NCBI GenBank assembly: GCA_030248065.1
Contig: JASAMV010004329.1
Location: 62,001-126,000 of the forward strand
Length of the DNA: 64,000 nt
DNA from: Rhynchonema sp. JSB1_4
Taxonomy: Eukaryota; Nematoda; Chromadorea; Monhysterida; Xyalidae
Reading direction: 5' to 3'
Within the stretch, counting starts at the first letter, position 1. Every line of letters starts with the position of its first letter. Below, one piece after another: positions 27,601 through 35,934 of the stretch. The notes under the pieces are model-generated. The model worked only from the letters and a program-made list of their open reading frames with translations, had not been told where the DNA came from and ran no database searches. Made by a program: the position numbers and the translations under genes.

Positions 27601-27711
27601 CGATATCAACAGTTCACTGCTGACAACAGATTGGGACGCACTTTGATCGGACGAGGCGATTGACGAAATACTGCTTGTCGTACTGGGCTCGGGCGTCACG
27701 CGCTTGGGGTC
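24620..27711 (-). CDS. SLC35B3: SLC35B3-type PAPS (sulfate donor) Golgi transporter
   Basis: Predicted nucleotide-sugar-family transporter that carries the sulfate donor PAPS into the Golgi lumen. Nine minus-strand exons join in phase: 27500-27711, 27346-27418, 27107-27225, 26765-26919, 26594-26701, 26302-26399, 26051-26143, 25426-25607, 24620-24785; they code 401 residues plus TAG, the length of animal SLC35B3. Diagnostic blocks are A-Y-L-Q-E-L-I-F, T-V-G-A-M-G-L-S-N-A-S-V-G-Y-L-N-Y-P, V-I-F-K-C-C-K-L-I-P-V, D-A-I-I-G-N-V-Q-E-K, V-T-V-T-T-C-R-K-A-V-T-I and F-F-A-K-P-F-S-I-Q-Y-V-W. The first 70 or so residues are polar and serine-rich. The initiator is not fixed: the first exon seen begins at an acceptor (GTGCAG) in phase 0, so a short upstream exon, or read-through to an ATG near 27755, supplies the start. 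SLC35B2 is less likely by length and motif pattern. Confidence 0.92.
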
Positions 27712-28505
27712 CTGCACGTTAGTATTTGTTTCAATCCAAACGATGAGAAAGACCATTTTGTGCAGTCGCACGCGCACCCACGAAGCAGGAACTGAGCCTT
27801 ACCTACCGCAATGCGGAACACAGTTTGTGCGCACCACAAGCTCAAGATAATGTGCCGAAAAACCAGTGAAAAACAATTTGACGCTGGAAACGTTCGTTTG
27901 TGAATTTTTTCAATAAATACATACGTTCGTACGTACTTTAACACACCACAGTTCTACTCTATGCCGGCAGTGCATCAGAAGTAAAGTGCTATTCTCCAAG
28001 GCAAAATGCTATGCTTTTGCTCACCACATGTTTCCGCTCCATAAAATACGCCAATTAACTGAAATATTTTGGCATGCGTCACAGAAATAACACTCGGTCT
28101 ACATCGTTCACACAAATGGATGCATCAAATGAGACAAGAAACTGCAAACGAATTACAAAAAGCACGCTGTTGGAATTTTTATATCAAAATTGGTTACTAC
28201 TTGCGTAGCCCAGGAGAATTCGGCCAAAAGTCGACTTACAGTAGAGTAGCGTCCAACGTTCCAATATGTGCGCGACATCCACACAGCTACGTACCAATCT
28301 GGATTGTCATCTCACGGGCTCTGTGGAAAAAAAACTCACACCGGTAATTGGAGCTGGTAGATATGCACCAACAGCAATAAATGGCACTCACAAAACTGAA
28401 CAACTGTTAGTCTGAGGTAAACCCCTTGACCAGCAAGGATGCAGGCAGTGATGCTACCCAGCCCAGCGCAACAGCCGAGGCACACGTAAGCTTCAACAAT
28501 TTCTC
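27712..28505. other. Short intergenic region between SLC35B3 and RPS12 genes
   Basis: About 0.8 kb. A good minus-strand donor (GTAGGTAAGG) near 27804 and an open frame before it could mark an upstream SLC35B3 exon, but the peptide has no family resemblance, so I do not call it. The rest shows no coding signal. The compact spacing means that the SLC35B3 promoter must lie here. Confidence 0.35.
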
Positions 28506-28511
28506 TTTATT
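28506..28511 (-). terminator. Polyadenylation signal candidate for the RPS12 gene
   Basis: Canonical AATAAA on the minus strand about 265 bases after the RPS12 stop codon. It is the first such hexamer I noticed downstream of that gene. Usage is not proven. Confidence 0.45.
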
Positions 28512-28773
28512 TCAGTTTTTCTCAAGTAAACTTTTGTGACAAATCAACAAAAAACAAGATGGTATCGCAACTAACGAATGACGGCTTTCTGAACCGCCAA
28601 GAAAACAAAACAATCAGAGAAGCACTTGCGGCAGCTGACAAACAAATATTGAGTCGAAGTCGAACACAAAGGATGATCAGAATTCACCGTCATAACCCAA
28701 TAATTGTCAGTCCATGACAACAAAATCCTATCCTAGACAGACACTTCACATCACCATTCTTTAACGGTTTCAC

Positions 28774-30961
28774 TCAACCACGACGTTGTTCAGCGAAATA
28801 CTCCTGTAGGATGTGATGCGCGCTGTCCTCGGGGCCCCAGTCCTGACGATCAAGTTTCAATTCAAAATGATTTAAAAATGTATTAAAAATTGAAAGTGAA
28901 CAAACCTTGACCACACAACAACTGCATTTGACTACCTTTCGTGCCTGGCCCTCCTTGTCGTATTTGCACAGGCCCACCCATTCGCCCAACGTTTTGTTGT
29001 CTTTCACCTGAATGCACGTGATCACATGTTGCCAACAACTGAACCCCCTTCCCCCCAGGGGGGCCCCCAACCCCCCCCCCGAAAAAGGTTTTCCCCCACC
29101 CCCCCGGCCGGGGGGCCCCGGAACCACCCCGGCGGAGCCGGTGGTTGTTTTCCCCCCCCCCCCCCCCACTTTTCCCCAAAAAAAAAAAAAAAAAAAAAAA
29201 AAAAAACAAAAAAAAAACAACACCGAATTTCCCCCCGCGCGGGGATTCCCAAAAAAACCCCGGGGGTTTTTTTTTTTCTCTTTTTTGTTTTTTGTTCTCC
29301 CCCCTCCCTCTTCCCCCTCCCCCCCCCCCGCCGGTTGGGCCGGCCCGGCCCGGCCCGAGCCCCCCAATCTCCGGCCCGGCCCGGCCCGGCCCGACCCGTC
29401 CCCCCAAATCTCCGGCCCGGCCCGGCCCGAACCCCCAAATCTCCGGCCCGGCCCGGCCCGGCCCGGCCCGAATTTTTGGCTCAGATTTTAACCCAATTTT
29501 TGTCATAATTTTTGCGATTTTTGAATCAATTTTTTTGTTGAAATTTCATTGTTTTCCATGAAAAAGTCGCCAGATAGACAATACCAACTGTGTGGCTGGG
29601 GGTCCCCCCTAGGTACAGTAGGTAGATGACGCGCCATCCTGGTACAGTAGGTAGGTCGCCGCCCCCCGGCTGGTACAGTAGGTTGCTATTTTTGGCTCAA
29701 AATGGTATAAAATCCATATTTTTCATTCCAAATAATCGAAAAATTTTGAGGGTTTTAGAGTACATTTTCATCTAAACTTGGACATAAAAAATTTTGTTCC
29801 CCCCCTAGCTCGGCCGGTCGGTACAGTACCAAAAAACCCCCCCCCCCTAATAATTTTCCCGATATTTACCCAGCCCGACTTTTAACACCAACCGAACCTT
29901 AATAAGCGGGATCTCGTGCTCAGCACAAAGCGCCTCGACCAGTTTGGTGTAGAGCGGCTCGTCGCAGTTCTCTGCCAGCACACAGAAATGCGCCTGACGT
30001 CTGCAATCGTAACCAAAATGTGTGAAGCACTCTCACTCAACCATGGTTCATTTTCCTGTTTTTAGTGCATTTTCCAGATTTTCGTTCAAAAAAGTTAGTT
30101 GTTGCATTCGGCGCAATTTGCACCAACGTTGTAATTTGCACGAATAAAAGCTTGCACAAAATAACCCGTATTCTGACCGCAACAAATTTACAACAATCAA
30201 TGCATCTCTTTTTGAACCAAATCAATCAACAAATCTGGTCGCACTTGTCAAGTGCCTTGGCGGCTTCGTGCAATCCGCGCGCGAGTCCGTCAGCGATCAA
30301 TGCCTGTTTCAGCACTTCCTTCAACGCTTCCTGAACGTTCATTTTCTCGGCCGGTGCTGCTGCCGGAGCGACTGGGGCTGCGGGAGCTTCATCTCTGCAA
30401 CAATCAGACAATCATACACGATGTGTATTGTCGACCAGTGAAGGAAAACGAGACCAATTGCGACCGTTTGTCATTTGTGTTTCACTTGAAAAGTTTGGGT
30501 GGCGATCGGTTGTTAGAGTTTGGGCTAGGGCGGGCGCCATTTTTACTGGGCCAGGCTTTTGAGAAACCCCAAGACACACGGTTGGGAACTGGGAAATCCC
30601 AAGACACACTGACAATTGACTTTCCTTTATTTCAGGCCTAGGCTTGGGCTCTCTAGGCCTGGGGCAAACCATGAGCCGATTCGTGCATTCTATCGAAAAA
30701 TCGGAATTTGATTTTGGAGGAGTGGGACCTTCCCCCCACCAACTGTCTTGGGGCTTCCCAAAATGTTTGGGCCAGTAAGAATTTGAGACGCTCAGTAAGT
30801 GCCCCCGGTGTCTGGCTCTTTACGATCCCCTTATGCGGGAACTTCAACTTGGGGCTCTATTTTTTGTTAATACGGTATTTTGGAGGCGCTCTGTTGCCTC
30901 TGTTCTGTTGCAAGGAATACGGTAAATAAATGCCGTTCACTTACCCTCCAGCGTCAGACAT
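28774..30961 (-). CDS. RPS12: 40S ribosomal protein S12 (eS12)
   Basis: Structural protein of the small cytosolic ribosomal subunit. Five exons join in phase: 30945-30961, 30245-30394, 29898-30000, 28906-29007, 28774-28842. They give 146 residues plus TGA, slightly longer than the human protein because of an Ala/Pro-rich N terminus. Recognisable blocks are [37 protein letters not shown] and [11 protein letters not shown]. The start is the ATG at 30961, leading a 17-nt coding exon that ends in a consensus GTAAGT donor. The N terminus and the D-W-G-x-E C-terminal region look nematode-like. Intron 4 (29008-29897) is swollen by homopolymer and repeat sequence. A MITE lies about 110 bp upstream of the start. 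Confidence 0.97.
29041..29345. repeat. Homopolymer-dominated low-complexity block in an RPS12 intron
   Basis: Long uninterrupted runs of C, G, A and T follow one another (for example a near-pure A run at about 29178-29220). The surrounding intron does not look like this. It may be a real simple-sequence expansion, but the texture is also what poorly resolved sequencing or polishing of a hard template gives. It should not be used for primer design or ORF calling. Confidence 0.7.
29339..29472. repeat. GGCCC pentamer array with higher-order unit
   Basis: Tracts of GGCCC repeated two to five times alternate with a spacer of the form GA-CCCCCAAATCTCC. The combined unit recurs about four times with variable length. 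It lies inside RPS12 intron 4, directly after the homopolymer block. GC content is extreme compared with the rest of the window. Confidence 0.8.
29585..29690. mobile_element. Fragment of the G-rich hAT MITE family in RPS12 intron 4
   Basis: The sequence starting CAACTGTGTGGCTGGGGG at 29585 matches the reverse complement of the right end of the complete element at 34569-34979. It is followed by three copies of GGTACAGTAGGT (about 29611, 29641, 29671), the internal repeat of that family. I could not place the opposite end or a target duplication, so only a fragment is called. Confidence 0.55.
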
Positions 30962-31064
30962 TTTGTATTCGTTATCTGCGCGGTGTCCTCCTGCATGACA
31001 TCAAACCTTTAGTTTAATTTGGTTAGTTTGATCAATAAGCAACCAGATGCTGACAAAAAAATTG

Positions 31065-31369
31065 ATGCGATGCAGAGGTCTCAATCTGAGATCTGGAAGA
31101 TTCTTTGAAAATGCCCGACATCACAAATTTGACGAAAAAATAACGATCTTTGGCCAAAAAATTTCACCAAACTTCGACGTAAAATTGATCAGCGCTGTTT
31201 TAGACCGCAACATTTTTACCAAAACCTGTCACTTTTAAAACAAAAGGTTGGCCTCCGCTGCGCTGTAAAAATTACCATAAAATTTTATGTCGGGCCGCGC
31301 AGACTTTTGGCCAAGTCGGGCAGGGCGCAGGGCCGAGCCGGTAATCTGATTGCGACCTCTGATGTGATG
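31065..31369. mobile_element. hAT-like MITE just upstream of RPS12
   Basis: The element is 31073-31361 (289 bp). The left end begins CAGAGGTCTCAATC and the right end, reversed, CAGAGGTCGCAATC, continuing with further similarity. It is flanked by ATGCGATG and ATGTGATG, an 8-bp target duplication with one difference. No coding capacity is seen. It sits about 110 bp upstream of the RPS12 start codon, that is, in or next to its promoter. Confidence 0.75.
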
Positions 31370-31499
31370 TGCTGCTTGATGAAATGTGTGTTTTGTATTG
31401 TAAAATAAACTTACGATGAGCTCTGTCAAACACAAACTTTCTTCTCCCGTTGGTCACAACCCTCGGCTATCAACGTGATCTGAAGTTAAAATAAAACGG

Positions 31500-32732
31500 C
31501 ACTTCCCTGGGCTATACTGGAGGAAAAACCGGTTGTTTATAATTCGTGAAAAAAATCGAAAAAACGGGTGTCGAACCCGCCCGGTCGGCAAGCGTGGTCG
31601 GGTCGGGTCCAGTGCTGCGGCTGGAGGGTGGGGTAGGGGACAGTGTTGGGCACTGTAGTGGCTGGGGGGATGGGGGGGATTCCCCCCCTAAGGGGTATCT
31701 ATCTCGAGTCAACCCTTAGGGGGAATGGGGGGGAAGGGTATCTATCTCGAGCCGACCCCAAAGGGTATCTCGAGTAAGTAGATTTATGGTTTTCAAAGGC
31801 AAAAATAGGTGTTTTTCGACCTCGAGACCCCCAAAAATCGCGACACCCAAAAATGGTCATTTTAGGCCAATTTTCGGCAAAAATGTCAAAAAATACCCAT
31901 TTTTAGGCCAATTTTGCAGTAAAATTGCATGCAAAAAACGGCCTTTTTTCGCCTTTTGACGGACCATAGGGGTATCTTGGGTAGCCTCTGGGGGGTATCT
32001 CGAGTAAGTCCGAAACCTTCCCCCCCCTAGGGTATCTTGGGTCGATTGGCCTGCCACCACACTGGTGTTGGGGGTGGTGAGGTTTGGGGTAGCCGGTAGC
32101 CCCTCCCACCCAGTACAGTAGGTATCCAAGTCGACTGGTACAGTAGGTATCCGACCCCCGATTTTCACCCCGGTACAGTAGGATCCCCCGATTTTGCTCC
32201 AAAAGTGCCAATTTTGGACCAAAATGGCCAAAATTCGTGTAAAATCAGTGTTTTTCACCTCAAATTACCCAAAATTCATACTACGTTAGTACACGATTCC
32301 ACACATAATGAAAACATTAAAATTTTTCACCCAAAACCCTAACCCCCCCCCTATGTACCAAACCCCCCAGGCCATCAGCTCTCGTACAATAGGTATCCCC
32401 CTCTCTGAGCCCGGTACAGCAGGTATCCCCCTCCAGAGTTCCTCTAACACTGGTGGGGGACCCCCTGTCGACCCAAACTTGGTGACGATAGATAGATGGT
32501 GGGGGGTCGCCAAAAATCAAGGTATAGTTATAGTACACTAAGTAGGTAATAATGTGTAAATATTAATGAAAATGTACGCAGATGTACTAAATCCGCGCGT
32601 AGCGCGCGATTTTTTGCCTATTTGGGACAAAAAATACCGATTTTGTCGGATGAAATCAAAAAGTGTTGACGATAGATAGATGAATTTGGGGGGGAACCCC
32701 GCCCCACCCCACCCCCCCAAGTACTACCCTGG
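31500..32732. repeat. G/C-rich repeat debris with GGTACAGTAGGTATC motifs
   Basis: This stretch carries CTCGAG-containing repeats (about 31695-31780 and 31995), three GGTACAGTAGGTATC-type motifs (about 32113, 32139, 32172) and two degenerate ones (about 32382, 32412), separated by runs of G or C. It shares a segment around GGCCTGCCACCACACTG (32051) with 33565 and 35028. Frames across it are open only because of low complexity; no gene is supported. Confidence 0.6.
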
Positions 32733-33162
32733 GCTTGGGCCAGTGGTGTCGTTGAGAAATCGAAATTTTCCCATACCCAGCCCAATTTTCGGGAAATTTC
32801 TCATACATACCCCCAAAAATCAAAAATTTCCCATACCAGGGGGGGTTTTCCAAAAACTCAAAAATTTCCCATACCCGAGGCGAGGGTGGGGGTTTTGAAA
32901 AAAATGACCCCAAAAATCTTCTAAAAGTGCCAAAATTGGTCTAAAAAGTGCTTAAAACAGAGTTTTCTTGCGGTAGTAAGCGATTTTTGACATTTTTGGA
33001 CGAAAAATGGCCAATTTTGGTACTTCTCGGGGTCAAAAAGTCATTTCTTAGGGGTGCTTGTTCCAAAAGTGAAAAATTTCCCATACCCCATACCCCCGGC
33101 CGATTTCCCATACCCCACACCAGGGGGGTAACCCCCCCCCCAACGACACCACTGGCTTGGGC
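32733..33162. mobile_element. Complete hAT-like MITE (414 bp) with perfect 8-bp duplication
   Basis: The element is 32741-33154. The termini are CAGTGGTGTCGTTG on the left and its exact reverse complement CAACGACACCACTG on the right. It is flanked by a perfect 8-bp direct repeat GCTTGGGC (32733-32740 and 33155-33162). The interior repeats phrases such as AATTTCCCATACC in both orientations. No transposase is present. Size and ends place it in the same family as the element at 34569-34979. Confidence 0.9.
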
Positions 33163-33590
33163 TCATAGTAGTGGCTGGGGGTGGGTGGGGGGTGGGGGGG
33201 GTTACCCCCCCCCCTCTCAGTACTTACCTACCACAAAACCCGAGGGGGGGTTGGGGGGGGTTGAGTACTTACCTCTCACAACTCCAAATCATACCTCTCA
33301 CAAGCAATTTTATACCTTTTTAAGGCAAAAATCGGTGTTTTTCGACCTTATTTTCGCAAAAATCGCGCGCTCCGCGCGCAAACCCACCCATAATACCTAT
33401 TTTTAGGCGATTTTCGGCAAAAATTTTGTAAAAGTACTATTTTTACCTCAATTTTTGGCCAAAATTGTATCACAAAAACGGTGTTTTTTCGCCTTTTTGG
33501 GTGACCAAAATCATACCTCTCACGCTTCCGGTCCCAACCCCGCATCATACTTACCTCCCACACATGGGCCTGCCACTACACTGAATGGGG
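33163..33590. repeat. Duplicated segment, copy 1 (no insertion)
   Basis: About 420 bp, near-identical to copy 2 that starts at about 34226. The shared part runs from TAGTAGTGGCTGGGG through an AT-rich stretch with a palindromic CGCGCGCTCCGCGCGC to CCACTACACTG. It contains the empty insertion site CCTCTCAC at 33516-33523, occupied in copy 2 by a MITE. Confidence 0.85.
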
Positions 33591-33639
33591 GGGGGTCAAT
33601 TAATGGGGGGGTTCTATTTCCGACAATACGGTACTCTGG

Positions 33640-34035
33640 AGGGGGGATACCTACTGTACCGCGCTCGGAGAGGGGGGGATACCTACTGTACCAGAGCCGA
33701 TGGCCTGGGGGGGGGGGTTATGTACCTAGGGGGGGTTGGGGGGGTTAGGTTTTGGGGTGAAAATTTTTTTTTATGTGTTTATTATGTGTGGAATCGTGTG
33801 AAAACGTAGTATTTGCGCGCGTAGCGCGCGAATTTCGGGTAATTTGAGGTAAAATCCACTGATTTTGCTCTAATTTCGGCCATTTTGGTCAAAAATTGGC
33901 ACTTTTGGGGCAAAATAGGGGGGGATACCTACTGTACCGGGGTGAAAATCGGGGGGGATACCTACTGTACCATGCCAAACATCGGGGGGATACCTACTGT
34001 ACCAGGCGAGGGGGGATACCTACTGTACTGGGGGG
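33640..34035. repeat. Reiterated ATACCTACTGTACC motif array
   Basis: At least six copies of ATACCTACTGTACC (or one-base variants) separated by G runs and short AT-rich stretches, at about 33646, 33679, 33926, 33957, 33988 and 34015. It is the reverse complement of the GGTACAGTAGGTAT motif seen at 29.6, 32.1 and 34.6-34.9 kb. The spacing is irregular, so this is a reiterated MITE subrepeat and not a clean tandem array. Confidence 0.75.
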
Positions 34036-34225
34036 GGGGGGGCGACCCCCCAAACCCCCCCCACCTCCAACACTGCCCGTAATACAGCCCCCCAAAAAGG
34101 GGTCAGTGAATTAATAGAGGCCCCCCGGAATACAGCCCCCCAAGTAACATCCCCTATACAGTAGTGTATTAACGCTTGATAGTGGTGCACAGGTAGGCCT
34201 GGGCACAATACCACTTTTGACACCC

Positions 34226-35046
34226 AATCATAGTAGTGGCTGGGGGGGGGTCACCCACCTCTCAGTACTTACCTACCACAAAACCCGAGGGGGGTGGGGG
34301 GGGGGTTGAGTACTTACCTCTCACAACTCCAAATCATACCTCTCACAAGCAATTTTATGCCTTTTTAAGGCAAAAATCGGTGTTTTTCGACCTTATTTTC
34401 CCAAAAATCGCGCGCTCCGCGCCCAAACCCACCCATAATACCTATTTTTAGGCGATTTTCGGCGAAAATTTTGAAAAAGTACTATTTTTACCTCAATTTT
34501 TGGCCAAAATTGTATCACAAAAACGGTGTTTTTTCGCCTTTTTGGGTGACCAAAATCATACCTCTCACCAGTGGTGTAGCTACCCAGGCGGGGCGGCAAC
34601 CTACTGTACCACCCAAAATGCGGGGCGGCAACCTACCTACTGTACCAGCCGAGCTAGGGGGGGGGGTCGTACCACTTGGGGGGGGGGTCATCTGGAAACC
34701 GAAATTTTTTATGTCTAAATACTGAAGAAAATGTGGCCTAAAACACTAATTTCGCGCGCAGCGCGCGATTTTTCGCCTATTTACAGACAAATATGCTAAT
34801 TTTATGCAATTTTAAGCCAAAAATGAATGTTTTGGGTGAAAAGTTAGGTGGGGCGGCAACCTACCTACTGTACCAGGGGAGGGGCGGCAACCTACCTACT
34901 GTACCAGGCGAGGGGCGGCAACCTACCTACTGTACCTTGGGGGGGGACCCCCCCACCCCCCCCCCCAGCCACACCATTGCCTCTCACGCTTCCGGTCCCA
35001 ACCCCGCATCATACCTCCCACACATGGGCCTGCCACTACACTGCTT
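34226..35046. repeat. Duplicated segment, copy 2, split by a MITE
   Basis: Second copy of the segment at 33163-33590, about 1.04 kb downstream in the same orientation. It matches from TAGTAGTGGCTGGGG to CATACCTCTCAC at 34568, is interrupted by the 411-bp element plus one extra CCTCTCAC, and resumes at GCTTCCGGTCCC (34988) to CCACTACACTG. The comparison gives a filled and an empty site for one insertion. Confidence 0.85.
34561..34987. mobile_element. Complete hAT-like MITE (411 bp) with empty-site proof
   Basis: The element is 34569-34979. The left end is CAGTGGTGTAGCT; the right end reversed is CAATGGTGTGGCT. It is flanked by the perfect 8-bp duplication CCTCTCAC (34561-34568, 34980-34987). 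The paralogous copy at 33516-33523 has a single CCTCTCAC with no element, so the boundaries are certain. Five copies of a CCTACCTACTGTACC-type motif lie inside. No coding capacity. Confidence 0.95.
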
Positions 35047-35070
35047 GGGCTCTATTCCGGGGGGGGGCTG

Positions 35071-35677
35071 TACCGTAAAAACCTAAATAGAAGGGGGGCT
35101 CTATTAACTCACTGACCCCATTTTGGGGGGCTCTATTACGGGGGGGGCTCTATTCCGGGGGGCTCTATTAATTCACTGACCCGAACCTGAAAAAATTGTT
35201 CCAGAAATACCCCCAAAAACCCCTAAAAAGGGGTTTGAAAGGATGTTTTTTTGCTTGTCATCGCATTTATTCGTGTCTATTGGTCAATAAGAGGCGTATT
35301 ACGTGCTCTGAACGAACAAGAAACGTGCATAAATGTAATAATGTACCTGTCCACAACTATCAAGCCTTAATACACTACTGTATAGGGGATGTTACTTAGG
35401 GGGGGGCTCTATTCCGGGGGGGGGGCTCTATTAATTCACTGACCCCTTTTTGGGGGGCTGTATTACGGGGGGGCTCTATTCCGGGGGGCTGTATTTAGGT
35501 TTTTACGGTATTTGAGTTTTTACGGTAAGCGAAAAAAACATCCTTTCAAATTAAACCGCTTGGGAACAATTTTTCAGGTTTCGGTCAGTGAATTCATGCA
35601 GCCCCCCCCGGAATAGCGCCCCCCAAAATGGGGTTAGTGAATCAATAGAGCCCCCTTGTATTTAGGTTTTTACGGTA
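35071..35677. mobile_element. Long-inverted-repeat MITE, possibly Tc1/mariner-like, nested copy inside
   Basis: The left end reads TA then CCGTAAAAACCTAAATA; the right end is TATTTAGGTTTTTACGG then TA, so the outer inverted repeats are bounded by TA dinucleotides, as Tc1/mariner elements are. Inverted similarity continues inward through CTCACTGACCCCATTTTGGGG blocks and GAACAATTTTTCAGGTT for roughly 190 bp per arm. A further copy of the right end occurs at about 35480-35507, so a second element or a truncated arm is nested. A partial inverted copy lies at about 34083-34215. Confidence 0.65.
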
Positions 35678-35904
35678 ATTCTATCTAAGCCACCCCCGGG
35701 TCAAAAATTTGAATTTCGCTTTTCTTTTTTCAACGCGTTTCCGTGTGTATGCAAAAGCAAGACATTCAGTCGTACCGGGCTGACCAGTTCTAATTTTGAT
35801 TTGGGTAAAGTTCAGCTTTGAGTTTGGCTCAGGCTCAAGCAACAAATCAGTGCTTGCTTTCATCAACTGACAAAACCGGACGATAACTGGCAGCAGCAGC
35901 CATC

Positions 35905-35934
35905 ATGACCCAATCCTACTTCAATCATGACTAG
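35905..35934 (+). CDS. Upstream ORF overlapping the start of the next gene
   Basis: A nine-codon frame (ATG at 35905, TAG at 35932-35934) starts 22 bases before the main ATG at 35927 and ends eight bases beyond its first base, in a different frame. Overlapping uORFs usually lower translation of the main frame. Whether the transcript start lies upstream of 35905 is unknown. Confidence 0.35.
   Translation: MTQSYFNHD

Noticed and set aside
28380..28490. Hydrophobic frame on the minus strand near a GTGAGTGCC donor
   Set aside because: Could be an exon of a membrane protein, but no acceptor, start or partner exon joins it in phase.
28774..29561. Several 130-200 codon Gly/Pro-rich frames on both strands
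   Set aside because: Produced by homopolymer and GGCCC repeats in the RPS12 intron; only the terminal 69 nt of one is a real exon.
30001..30244. snoRNA host intron in RPS12
   Set aside because: Ribosomal protein introns often carry snoRNAs, but I could not find paired C/D or H/ACA boxes here.
32948..33748. Frames of 70-150 codons in the MITE nest
   Set aside because: Low-complexity repeat DNA without stops; the same frames recur in duplicated copies and are interrupted by transposon ends.
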